Below are positions 1 to 9,430 of a stretch of DNA of 48,792 bases, piece by piece. Each line of letters begins with the position of its first letter. Position 1 is the first letter of the stretch. The position numbers and the translations under genes were made by a program. This stretch comes from a virus: the IMG/VR virus record IMGVR_UViG_3300034280_000441, positions 1 to 48,792 of that record, one strand, 5' to 3'. The notes under the pieces are model-generated. The model made no database searches. It was not told where the DNA came from and saw only the letters and a program-made list of their open reading frames with translations.

Positions 1-3000
1 GGATGCTTCCCAGCAGCTGTTGCATTACCTGAGTCTTTTAACGAACTAATACTGGGAAGCATCCACCGATTACCAAAACCAGATCTTTTAGTTTCTAATT
101 GAAAACTTGGAGCATACCCAAATTCTTCTGTACTACCTGTCATGAAATCGATAGGAAACTTGCTCATGTCTGGTCCACCATTAGCTATAATTTTAGTATT
201 ATAGTCATTAACATCAGCAGCAGATCTTATTTCTTGTCCGCCCCAATAATCACTAGATCCTCCAGATTTCTTAAGCTCATTAAGATAAGTGGATAATCCG
301 TTAACTATACCAGCATAACTCCATGATCTAGTAGTAGAAGAGATAAATCCGGAAAGTTTAGAAAATTTCTTAGCGTCTGTTGTAGGAAATAATTCTGGAT
401 TATAAATTGGTAAATTATCATTAGATATATCTTGATCGGTATTCAAACTTGGATTAAGTACATCAACATCTTTTTTAAGAATATTACTGCTAACATATCC
501 TCCACCAGCCAAATATTTAACTTTTCCTCCCTTACTATATCCATTATTTATAGATTTCAGTAGTGGCAAATTAGCTTGTGTTGCAGATCTATTGACAACA
601 AACTCTCCAGGAGTCAACATCGCTGGTACGGTGTCTGTGCCTTTTGGCTTAAATATGCTTCCTCCAACAGCCTTATAAATAAGACCTCCGTCGGCCTTAC
701 CAACGGCCGGGACTACGTCTGTTGGAACTATATTAATTCTACTTATTAAATCGTCTAATTGTTTTTGTTCAAATTTAATATTATTGCTTTGAATAGCTGC
801 TGCTACGGCATTACCTGTTTTTGTACTAATATCATTAGCTAAATTAGTATTCATAGTTGCTAATTGCAAATTAGCCTCAGCTTGTTTCTGAGTAGCTTCT
901 TGATATGTTTGTATAGCTAGAGCCTGTTGAGGATCAGCAGTGGGATTTCTCATACCATCAAGAACTTGTTGTAACATTGGAGATATGCCTACACCAGATT
1001 CTTGTAGCATACTTTGTAGGACATTTGCTTGTAATCCTTTTTCTTGATCGCCTAGAAAAGGAGCTATCATTTGAAACATTTCCAAACTTTGTTTTCTTTG
1101 TTCAGGATTGGTTCCTCCAACAGCTATTCCTTTCATATTTGCATCTAGTCTAGCAAAAGCCTGATTCATATTTGCTAATTCTTTAGGAGTAGATGTTACC
1201 AACTTCTCCATGAAACCCACACCAGCCTGTTGACGCTTTTGTGCTTTGTCTATTTCATCTAGTGCTGCTGATGCTAATTCCGAACTATCTGCCATACCCT
1301 TTAAAGCATCTATATTTTCTCTTAAAGAAGTATTTGTTTGTGCTAGCTGATTATCAAATGCTCTTACTGCTCCAACATCACCACTGGCAGCAGCTTGATT
1401 CCTACCCGTTTGTAATTGTTGTCTTTGTGCTTCTAGTCTGTTATAATTCATACCTATAGCAGACGGATCTGTGGTACCACCTGTCATGGACCTAATTGGA
1501 CTTTCAATAGCTGATCTACGTGCTCCTAACGAAACATTCATTCCTAGTGCTTTATTTAAGTCCATAGATCCTTTAGCTAGAATGTTTTGAGCATTTCTTG
1601 TGCGAGCATTAGATTCTACAGTTAGGTCTATTTGTTGATTAGTAGCCTCAGACAATCTATCAAAAGCTTGTTTATTAAACTCCATAGCTTTAGATGCTTG
1701 GTCAGCAGTATTTTTAAATAAGTCTATAGTTTTAGATAATTCTGGTACACTTTCTATTAATTGACTATAGTCAACAGTGTCTTCTCCATCTTGTCTAAGT
1801 TTTCCAACAGACTGTCCTATTTGTTTGGATAATTTATCGGCAAGAGACGGAGGTAATTGTAAGTCTTTGAGCTGTCCTCTAATAGCCGATTCTATCTTTG
1901 CTGTAACTGCTTCTTGAGTTTCTCCTTTTGGTGTTCCCGAAAGAGTTTTATTAATTGTTCCTAAAATAGTAGATTCTAATCCAGAACCAGCTTTAAGTAC
2001 TTTTTCTATATTACCGGCCTGAGACCCAAATGGGCTGGCTGCTCTACTGAATGCTGTGTTCTTTTGGCTCTCACTATATCCTTGTGGATTTTTAAGTACA
2101 TCTAATGTATTCTGAACGCCAGAAGATGATCCTCCAACTTTAGCCCCGCCAGATAAAGAAGCTGACGATAAGGATAATGATTCGTCTAATTTAGCAAGAT
2201 TGGCTACCGATGATTGAACTGCGGCATCCATGTTTCCAAGCATTCTGTTGAATGAAAAAGAAAGATTATTGATATCCTTTTGTAGTTTCTTTAAATCTTC
2301 AGCAATTTTAACTTCTGAGAACTGTTTTCTTGCTTGACCTTCAGCTTCTGTAGCAATAATACTGTCTATGCGAGCTTTTTTCTCCGTCTCAGACACACCA
2401 CTAAGATTTTGTATTAACAATATTTGCTCTTGAATAGCGGCATTAGATCTTGCTAATACTTCTGCTTGCTTATTCCATTCTGGTCCATTCATTAAGTCTT
2501 CTATGGATTGTCCTTGTTTAAACTGTTGTTCAAATACGCTCTTTGCTTGACTAGCAGCAACAGCATATCCTTTGGATGTTTCTCTGGCTAGCGTAGGAGC
2601 AATATCTCTATACATACTATTTTCTACATCTTGTCCACCTCTCATAGCTTTTATAAGTCCCATAAATCCTTTTTGTTCGAAAATAGCTGCTCTAGTATCA
2701 ACATTTTCTTTGGTGGACGTTTGACCTCCACCTAGAGCCGCTACTCCAACTTCGGTCAATAGTTGAGATAAGCTGGCTTTTGGTAAAGCTTGTGTTCCAG
2801 ATTCTAAAGCAGCGTTTATACTAGCTTTTAAAGCAGTATTTAAAGAAGCTAATTGAGCTGGAGTCGCTGAACTCTGTTTATTAATTTCCTCAAAAGTTTT
2901 TGCTAGTTTTTCACCACTATCTTCTATCTTGTTTCTTGCTATATTTATAGCGAATTGACGTGCAGCTTTAGCTCCAGCATCTATACCAGTAATTAGTCCT

Positions 3001-6000
3001 CCCACAGCACCAATAAGAGCTCCGGGCAGTCCTCCTAAAGATGCTCCTATACCAGCACCTGTAGCTACTCCTCCTAGTGTAGCATTACTCTTAGCTTGTT
3101 CTGCTGATACTGGCTCTTCGCTAGTTAATGAGCTTGCTAACATAGGTAAAGCAAATCCCATAGACATACTAGCTTGGCCGCCCATTATTCCTCTAACACC
3201 TTGTCCAATACGACCCATCATGGATGGTCTTTGTGTTTGAGCTTGTTGAGCTTGGGCAGACATACCCTGTACTTGAGAAATTGCTTGTTGGGCAATTGGA
3301 TTATTAACTCCCCCTTTACCATAACCAGCATTTTGCATAGCTTGTTTTAAAGCTGCTCCTTGTATTCCTTGGGACTGAAATTGAGCTACTTGCTGTGCTG
3401 GACTAATGCCTGACGGTTGAGGATTGGTTGCTGGTGAAGGTGTGGCCGTACTTGTTTTTTTACCCAAAGTAGCAGCAAAAGACGAAGCTGCTTGAGATAC
3501 TATTCCACTTGCCTTATTCCAAGCTGATGCTATTTTACTACCTAAGCTTTTTGTCTGCATGATAGATAAGTTTTTAGCGTTGGTGTCTGCTTGGATTGTA
3601 TTAGAATACGCTGCAGTGATCTTATCCAACTGCTGTTGTGTAAGATTAGTTTTCTGTAGCTGTTGCATCAATGTAGCATAGCGAACAGCCACCGACTCTT
3701 GTGCTGTTGCTGTTCTCTTATGGACCATTCCATTATATTGTATATCAGCAGCTAGTTGAGGAGATACTGCTGCTATCATATCCATAGCTTGGGTGGTTTT
3801 TAGTGTTCTTGCTCCCATTCCATTAAATAAATCGCTAACTTTAAATAGTGTTTTTTCAAATATTTGAAATGCTCTAGGACTTAATCCTGTCGCAGTAGCT
3901 CCTAGAGTGTCTAGTTTGGGCTGACCTCCACTAGCAAATTTCTGTACTCTACCAACCCTACCACCACTATGATACTTGTTAATTTTAGCAAGATTATCAT
4001 ATCCAAAAGATTGTGCTGATTTTCTATTAACTACATATTCGCCTTCTTGGGCGATAATTGGTATTTCTCCTCCTGCAGCCTTTCTCAATTTAACTCTACG
4101 AGCATCAACACCCCTCACCATTTTAGCGGCATTAATGTTGTCTGGATGATCATCAAAAAAATCAACTCCCCCATATTTTTTAACCAAATCATATAAAGAT
4201 CTGGCCTTTTTTTCTGCTGTAGAAAGGTTGTTAACTTGATCTCCTAATGTTTCAATTCTATTAGATGGTAAATATACTCCATTTTTCTTAAAAAAGGATC
4301 CTAGTGCTGTTGTCATTTCTCCTTTTGGTCCACCACTTCGAGCAGTTAATAGTCTACTAGCTCCATATTGTTTCATTAACTTAATCACACCAGTAGGCTT
4401 AGCTCCTAGTATGTCTGGAACAGCTAGGTCAGGATTTTTAAATCCAGACAAGCTTGGTGTTTCTTGTTGTGCACCTTCTCCTGTTGTCATATCAAAATCA
4501 AAAACACCCAAACGATTACTTAGTCCACCTCTTCCAAATCTTTGAATAATTCCACCAACAGCTTTTGGTCTTCTAGACTCTAATCTAGATAACATTCTAG
4601 CTGGTCTTCTACCTACTTTACTAGTTAGTTTGTCTCTTTCTTTTCTCAAACTCTCCATTTGCTCCACTACTTCGGGAGGTGTGGTTTTACTTTTTCTGGC
4701 TGGTAGTTTCGAGAGTTGTTCTTTAACCGAAGATAGTCTTCCAGCAGATCCTTTTCCTGATTGACTGTTCTCCTGAAATCTTTGTAAAATACTATCTAAT
4801 ATACCGGGTCTCTTTTGTATGGTTTCTAAATGTTGTTGTACATAAGACATTCCCTCTGGTGACAGCAATTTTTTCATTGCTACCATATCATTATTCATTA
4901 TGGCATTTCTAGCATCTGTTCCGCTGATACCTCCTGTTCTGGGTAAAGACTCTACTGAATATCCTGATTTTGTATACTGATTTAGAGAACCTTCTCCTTT
5001 TTCGTCTCCGGCAAAAGCAATATCTTTTTGTCCTCTTGGAACAATATATGAGTCGTCTCCTACCTTAAATGCACTAGGTATACTACCAGGACCACTCCCC
5101 TTCGGCATTGCTGCTACATTAGCTCCCACAGCTCCGAACGTGGCTCTTGCCATTCCTAGTCTAGAAGGTCCGGTTTTTGAAGTTTGTGGAAAAATAGCTG
5201 TTCTTTTAGAATGTTCATCAGCACTAGCATAGTCTATAGGAGTATCTCCACTAACTAAAGCAACAAAATCTTCAGGTTTAATTCCTCTTTTCTTGGCTTC
5301 TTCTACAACGCTCAAATGTCCAGAAGTAGTAGGACCAAAATTACCATAGAATAAACCCGTTTTTTCTGGAGATCTCACTTTTGGTTGACTAGTTCTTTTT
5401 TTGCTAAAGTTTGGACCTATTGCATAGGTTGCAACCTTTTTGGGATTAACACCAGACACCTCACTAGCAGCAATATATGCTTCCCCCGGCCCGCTATCTA
5501 ATGATGCATCCTTGGTGGCTCCTGGTTTACGACCAAATAATCCCTTACCTGTTAAGTCTCTACTTTTTCTATTACCTTTTAAAACTTCTTGAGATTCTTT
5601 GGTCCTAGAAGACAAATTAACAATTCTATCTGATTGACTTAGTACTTCTTTTTGGTTGGGACCAGCAACAGATGTAGAATCTATAATTTGACTAGATCTT
5701 AATACATCTTCTTCTGTTAAAATTGGATATCTATTAGTTTTGCGTAATTTTGCATTATCTGCTTCGGCTGCTCTTGCGCCTCCTTGAACAAATGTACTTT
5801 TCCCGGATCCTGCAACTCCATATATGGTACTTAATCTACTAAGATCTCCGGACTTTCTTCTTGCAGCCGACATAGTTGACAGATGAGATTTATATTTATG
5901 AATATCTGTAATTCCCAGTCTTTCCATTTCTTTACGAACAATTTCGGCATTGGCGGGATCATTTAATACGTCTCCATCGATATATCCGAGATTGCGAACT

Positions 6001-9000
6001 GGAGTTGATGATCCTTTTGCAAATCTCTGGATAAAACCACCAAAATTTCTTTTCTGTTGTCTTTTAGATACTAAAGCAGCTTTACGACCTCTATCGAATT
6101 GTCCTTTAGCAACCTTGGTTTTAGCTACTTCTTTTGTTGCTTGATTTGTAGCGTCAGTAAGAGCTTTTGGATCTACGCCAAACATAGTACCTAATTTATC
6201 GCCTAGTCCTTTGCTAAAGTCTATAGCTTTAGACGCAGGATCATATGGAGCCCCAGCAACAGCAAGACCACTCTCGAACAATAGTCCAGATAAATTATCT
6301 AGTTGTTTACCTACAATAGCTCTAATTTGTTTTTTATCTGTAACTGGTGTTGATCCAGCTTTACCTGCTATTAATTTTCCAACTACAGAAGCTATTCTTT
6401 CACTTTGATTACGAATAATAGCTTGTACTTTTTTAGCTACATCTGGAGGTAATGATCCTGTTTGTAAAGTTGCTGGAACTCCTGGAAATGCCCTTGTGCC
6501 CTTTTTAAGGTTAGCTTCTATTCCTGGCGTAGTTAATTCAGTAGAAGACTTTTCTCCACCCAATCCGACAACTGCTATATTTCTTTTTTTTGCTCTTTTA
6601 GATGTTCGTGTGGCAGAGACTTCTGCTGATCCTCTTTTCTCTCCTAAGTCTTTTAATAATTTATCATATATAACTTGATCAAATGATTTACTTCTTTTAT
6701 CTATACTTTCTCTAAATCCTGTTGGTACTCTCTCTAAAAGTCCGCTGTCAAGAGCTTCTTTTAGTAAATCTGATTTACCCATACTTTCCAAAGGCTTAAA
6801 AGAACCTTTACCAAATTTTTGAATTAAACCACCAAAAGCCAATGTCTCTCCGAGTGTTTTACTTAATGATTTTTTGACTGTTGGTAATGTTGTTCTTCCT
6901 CCTACTTCTCTAGGATTAGTAAGTGCTTGATATTGTACTAATTCATCCCATAAGCTTCCAGCAGATGTTTTAACTTTTCCTAAGTATGGTTTAATAAAAT
7001 CTTTTAGGATAAAATCTAGTTCAGAATCCGACTTTAATAATGCTGGTACTTTTTTACTTTTTACTCCCTTTAATAATGCATCTTTTAATCCGTCTAGTTT
7101 TTTAGAAGCAACTAATTGTTTGAAAATAGTTGCTGGTATACCTTTAGCTTCAAAGAGCTCTATAGCCGATCTTTGTGAGATATCTTTTAATAAGTCTGTT
7201 TTAGGTACTCCTGTTTTTTGGGTTCCTCTTCTTAGTCTTTGATTAATTAAAGAATCTATATTCGGTTGAAAATTAATCTGTCTTTCAGTTTTACCTGCTA
7301 CAACACGTAAAGATCCTGTTCCCATACTTTCAGCTAATTTAGCTTCTTCTGGACTCAAAGGAGTTTTAGGTCCAAAATGGGTTCTCTGGGTTCGTTTTTG
7401 TAGTTTGTTTTGAGTTCCTTTCCTAAAACGCTGAACATATCCACCACCCTGATATCGAGCTTCTTTCATGACTCCTACTGGACCACCCAAAGCTTTTGTA
7501 GCATCTGTTCTAATAACAAAACTACCTACTGGTAATGTTGTTTTGAAACTATCAGTACGTCCTTTACCTGGAACCAAGCCAACTCCACCACCCCTAGCCA
7601 TTTTTTTATCAGCATGATTTAATTGTCTTAGTTTTGGTACTCCAATTCTATTCACCATATCGGGATAAACAACAGTTTCTCCAGGCATAAGAGCTACTGG
7701 TACTTGTCCTCCAATAGCATACTTTCGTATCATACCTCCTGCTGCAGCGTTTTGTTGTCCTCCTCTCATACCTCCAACAAAACCTCTTCCAAACTGTCTC
7801 AGTGCTCCAGCCCCACGAACAGCAGTAATCACAGCAAGAACTGGCAAAACCCCCTTTACACTATCTGCTATTTGAATTAAAGCACTTGCTAGTTGTAATG
7901 CTCCTTTGGCGAGAGTTTGAAAAGTATCTGTTCCTCCAATTTCTCTTACCATAGCAACAAATTCTTCTCTAACTTTAGCAAATTGATTAGCTAAAGATAG
8001 TTGAGCAACTATAGCATCTTCTGTTAAAGATGTTTGTCCTCCTTGAGCTATTGCCAAAGCTTGTTGTGCTGTTCCAAACTGTTGAATAAGAGGAATAACT
8101 TTGCCAATTTGACGAAATCCACCAAGCTCTTCTATAATCTGAGAAAACTTTAAATCTCTTGGATCTATACTATTTAATCCTCTAGATAATAATTCAACAG
8201 CTTTATATGCTCCAACGAATTTACCTTCGGCATCTGTGAGAGTTACTCCGAACTCTTTTAAGGCTTCTATAGTACTTCCTCGTTGAATACGAGTAAAAAT
8301 TGTTCTCAAACCAGTAGCAATAGTTTCAGCACTTTCACGAGTAGTAGCTCTAACGCTTGTAAATACTGCAATAAATTCATTTAAAGCTTGAGTACCTTCA
8401 CTAACTCCCTTACTAGCAGATGCGAACACTCCACCAGTACGCTGAATAGCAGCAATAATGTCGCTAGATTCAACAGCAAACTGAGCAGATACTGCGTTAA
8501 CAGAACCTAATGCAGCACCTAATTGATCTGCGCTAATACCGAACTGTCTCATTAAAGCGATTGATCCTTCTACTGTCTGATTCATATCGTCGAATGATGG
8601 AGCTAAAGAACTCAAAGCCAAAGCCTTAAGAGCTCTTTCTGTATCTTTTGCACTAAGACCAGCCTGAGCAAGAGTAGATGATACTACTGCTAATTGAGAA
8701 GAAGAAACTCCAAGACTGGTAGAAAGTTCAGTAATAGTTCCTGCTAAGTTTTGTAGTCTAGCAGCAGATTCGCCGGTGACCTGTTGTAATTTAACAAACT
8801 CTTTATCAAAATCAATAAAAGCTTTAAAGGCTTGGTTAAAAGCATTAGTTAATGCAAATACTGTTGATGTTACAAGACTAAAAGCGGCAAATCTTCTAAC
8901 TGCGAGAGCAGATTGTCTTCCGAACTCTTCCATTTCGGTTCGTAATTGTGTAACCCCTCCACCTCCACCTCCACCAGCACCTCCTCCAGCAGCAGCATTA

Positions 9001-9329
9001 GCATTTGCCCCCAACTGCTGAACAGCATTAGAAGCATTATTTAACGACTGATTAATATTAGAGTTTGCAGCAGCATTCATGGCTTGCATTAAACTATTAA
9101 CAGCAGCAGCGGTTGTAGTAGCGTTAGCTGATGTTGTAGCAAGAGTTGTATTTAATGTTGTAAGAGCAGAATTGAGTTGTGTAACAGTTTGTATGGCTGC
9201 TGGATTAATTGCTATATTAACATTGGCATTAATTGTTCCCAGTTGTTTTTTTATTTGAGATACAATCTTACCAACATTATTAGGACCTCTCAAATTTAAT
9301 TGAGCTGTTAAATTAAAAGCTTGTGCCAT
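1..9329 (-). CDS. giant tape measure protein with embedded enzyme-like domains (partial, C-terminus beyond window)
   Basis: The frame opens at an ATG at 9329 and has no stop down to base 1, so at least 3,109 residues are encoded. The protein should set tail length and be ejected with DNA. Residues about 190-450 match the TP901-type tape measure core (for example TSLGVSSSQL and VRATTRESAETIATGL), after a Gly-rich stretch near residue 120. Typical tape measure motifs recur: GGEIPIIAQEGEYVVNRKS near residue 1760 and TVPAMLTPGEFVVNR near 2900. Between residues 531 and 1789 six linkers of type GG-x-[IV]-Q-[RK]-F-x-[RK]-G separate segments. Three segments look enzymatic (P-loop, nucleotidylyltransferase, HAD; listed separately). 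The rest is Gln/Ala/Ser-rich, mostly helical. It lies directly downstream of the chaperone candidates, the usual position. The tape measure identity is near certain; the enzyme activities are inferred from motifs. Confidence 0.93.
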   Translation of the reverse strand, partial: MAQAFNLTAQLNLRGPNNVGKIVSQIKKQLGTINANVNIAINPAAIQTVTQLNSALTTLNTTLATTSANATTTAAAVNSLMQAMNAAANSNINQSLNNASNAVQQLGANANAAAGGGAGGGGGGGVTQLRTEMEEFGRQSALAVRRFAAFSLVTSTVFALTNAFNQAFKAFIDFDKEFVKLQQVTGESAARLQNLAGTITELSTSLGVSSSQLAVVSSTLAQAGLSAKDTERALKALALSSLAPSFDDMNQTVEGSIALMRQFGISADQLGAALGSVNAVSAQFAVESSDIIAAIQRTGGVFASASKGVSEGTQALNEFIAVFTSVRATTRESAETIATGLRTIFTRIQRGSTIEALKEFGVTLTDAEGKFVGAYKAVELLSRGLNSIDPRDLKFSQIIEELGGFRQIGKVIPLIQQFGTAQQALAIAQGGQTSLTEDAIVAQLSLANQFAKVREEFVAMVREIGGTDTFQTLAKGALQLASALIQIADSVKGVLPVLAVITAVRGAGALRQFGRGFVGGMRGGQQNAAAGGMIRKYAIGGQVPVALMPGETVVYPDMVNRIGVPKLRQLNHADKKMARGGGVGLVPGKGRTDSFKTTLPVGSFVIRTDATKALGGPVGVMKEARYQGGGYVQRFRKGTQNKLQKRTQRTHFGPKTPLSPEEAKLAESMGTGSLRVVAGKTERQINFQPNIDSLINQRLRRGTQKTGVPKTDLLKDISQRSAIELFEAKGIPATIFKQLVASKKLDGLKDALLKGVKSKKVPALLKSDSELDFILKDFIKPYLGKVKTSAGSLWDELVQYQALTNPREVGGRTTLPTVKKSLSKTLGETLAFGGLIQKFGKGSFKPLESMGKSDLLKEALDSGLLERVPTGFRESIDKRSKSFDQVIYDKLLKDLGEKRGSAEVSATRTSKRAKKRNIAVVGLGGEKSSTELTTPGIEANLKKGTRAFPGVPATLQTGSLPPDVAKKVQAIIRNQSERIASVVGKLIAGKAGSTPVTDKKQIRAIVGKQLDNLSGLLFESGLAVAGAPYDPASKAIDFSKGLGDKLGTMFGVDPKALTDATNQATKEVAKTKVAKGQFDRGRKAALVSKRQQKRNFGGFIQRFAKGSSTPVRNLGYIDGDVLNDPANAEIVRKEMERLGITDIHKYKSHLSTMSAARRKSGDLSRLSTIYGVAGSGKSTFVQGGARAAEADNAKLRKTNRYPILTEEDVLRSSQIIDSTSVAGPNQKEVLSQSDRIVNLSSRTKESQEVLKGNRKSRDLTGKGLFGRKPGATKDASLDSGPGEAYIAASEVSGVNPKKVATYAIGPNFSKKRTSQPKVRSPEKTGLFYGNFGPTTSGHLSVVEEAKKRGIKPEDFVALVSGDTPIDYASADEHSKRTAIFPQTSKTGPSRLGMARATFGAVGANVAAMPKGSGPGSIPSAFKVGDDSYIVPRGQKDIAFAGDEKGEGSLNQYTKSGYSVESLPRTGGISGTDARNAIMNNDMVAMKKLLSPEGMSYVQQHLETIQKRPGILDSILQRFQENSQSGKGSAGRLSSVKEQLSKLPARKSKTTPPEVVEQMESLRKERDKLTSKVGRRPARMLSRLESRRPKAVGGIIQRFGRGGLSNRLGVFDFDMTTGEGAQQETPSLSGFKNPDLAVPDILGAKPTGVIKLMKQYGASRLLTARSGGPKGEMTTALGSFFKKNGVYLPSNRIETLGDQVNNLSTAEKKARSLYDLVKKYGGVDFFDDHPDNINAAKMVRGVDARRVKLRKAAGGEIPIIAQEGEYVVNRKSAQSFGYDNLAKINKYHSGGRVGRVQKFASGGQPKLDTLGATATGLSPRAFQIFEKTLFKVSDLFNGMGARTLKTTQAMDMIAAVSPQLAADIQYNGMVHKRTATAQESVAVRYATLMQQLQKTNLTQQQLDKITAAYSNTIQADTNAKNLSIMQTKSLGSKIASAWNKASGIVSQAASSFAATLGKKTSTATPSPATNPQPSGISPAQQVAQFQSQGIQGAALKQAMQNAGYGKGGVNNPIAQQAISQVQGMSAQAQQAQTQRPSMMGRIGQGVRGIMGGQASMSMGFALPMLASSLTSEEPVSAEQAKSNATLGGVATGAGIGASLGGLPGALIGAVGGLITGIDAGAKAARQFAINIARNKIEDSGEKLAKTFEEINKQSSATPAQLASLNTALKASINAALESGTQALPKASLSQLLTEVGVAALGGGQTSTKENVDTRAAIFEQKGFMGLIKAMRGGQDVENSMYRDIAPTLARETSKGYAVAASQAKSVFEQQFKQGQSIEDLMNGPEWNKQAEVLARSNAAIQEQILLIQNLSGVSETEKKARIDSIIATEAEGQARKQFSEVKIAEDLKKLQKDINNLSFSFNRMLGNMDAAVQSSVANLAKLDESLSLSSASLSGGAKVGGSSSGVQNTLDVLKNPQGYSESQKNTAFSRAASPFGSQAGNIEKVLKAGSGLESTILGTINKTLSGTPKGETQEAVTAKIESAIRGQLKDLQLPPSLADKLSKQIGQSVGKLRQDGEDTVDYSQLIESVPELSKTIDLFKNTADQASKAMEFNKQAFDRLSEATNQQIDLTVESNARTRNAQNILAKGSMDLNKALGMNVSLGARRSAIESPIRSMTGGTTDPSAIGMNYNRLEAQRQQLQTGRNQAAASGDVGAVRAFDNQLAQTNTSLRENIDALKGMADSSELASAALDEIDKAQKRQQAGVGFMEKLVTSTPKELANMNQAFARLDANMKGIAVGGTNPEQRKQSLEMFQMIAPFLGDQEKGLQANVLQSMLQESGVGISPMLQQVLDGMRNPTADPQQALAIQTYQEATQKQAEANLQLATMNTNLANDISTKTGNAVAAAIQSNNIKFEQKQLDDLISRINIVPTDVVPAVGKADGGLIYKAVGGSIFKPKGTDTVPAMLTPGEFVVNRSATQANLPLLKSINNGYSKGGKVKYLAGGGYVSSNILKKDVDVLNPSLNTDQDISNDNLPIYNPELFPTTDAKKFSKLSGFISSTTRSWSYAGIVNGLSTYLNELKKSGGSSDYWGGQEIRSAADVNDYNTKIIANGGPDMSKFPIDFMTGSTEEFGYAPSFQLETKRSGFGNRWMLPSISSLKDSGNATAAGKH
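4080..4560 (-). other. HAD-superfamily phosphatase-like domain inside the tape measure protein
   Basis: Residues about 1592-1750, beginning just after the linker GGIIQRFGRGG. Motif I is VFDFDMTT (D1611, D1613), motif II is LLTAR (T1662), lysines in STAEKKARS are candidates for motif III, and motif IV is FFDDHPDN (D1726, D1727, N1731). All four HAD signatures are present in order. The layout resembles HAD domains associated with RNA repair and polynucleotide 3'-phosphatases; that specificity is inference. Confidence 0.82.
4840..5360 (-). other. nucleotidylyltransferase-like domain (HxGH superfamily) inside the tape measure protein
   Basis: Residues about 1324-1497. The segment opens with a strand and loop LFYGNFGPTTSGH; TSGH (H1338) fits the (H/T)xGH nucleotide-binding signature of cytidylyl/adenylyl-transferases such as NMNAT. 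The same fold's second signature, ISxTxxR, is matched by ISGTDAR at residues 1468-1474, about 130 residues later, the usual spacing. Substrate is unknown. Both signatures in the correct order make the call fairly strong for a protein where no enzyme would be expected. Confidence 0.78.
5560..6041 (-). other. P-loop (Walker A) kinase/ATPase-like segment inside the tape measure protein
   Basis: Residues about 1097-1257 of the tape measure protein. The sequence TIYGVAGSGKSTFVQGGA contains a perfect Walker A motif GVAGSGKST at residues 1171-1179 (bases 5819-5793), preceded by a hydrophobic strand. It is followed about 38 residues later by SQIIDSTSV, a possible Walker B-like strand. The segment starts right after the linker GGFIQRFAKG. 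The motif is directly visible. Kinase rather than generic ATPase is a guess from the neighbouring nucleotidylyltransferase and HAD segments. Confidence 0.7.
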
Positions 9330-9358
9330 AGTATAATTGAACCTAATTCAATAGTAAT

Positions 9359-9386
9359 CCCCACTTAGCATTTCTACTAAATGGGG
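9359..9386 (-). promoter_or_regulatory. hairpin between chaperone gene and tape measure gene
   Basis: On the minus strand CCCCATTTAG pairs with CTAAGTGGGG (10 bp with one G-U) around an 8-nt loop. No U-tract follows, so it is not a canonical terminator. It sits 30 nt upstream of the tape measure ATG, where it could lower read-through, stabilise an mRNA end, or affect initiation. Confidence 0.55.
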
Positions 9387-9430
9387 AAAACTTAGGAATG
9401 TTACAATAAGTATAAGTTAAGCAAACGCAA

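Noticed and set aside
1-9329. Several separate genes instead of one tape measure gene
   Set aside because: No stop in the -1 frame used and no internal ribosome sites at domain borders; the same linkers and tape measure motifs run through the whole frame.
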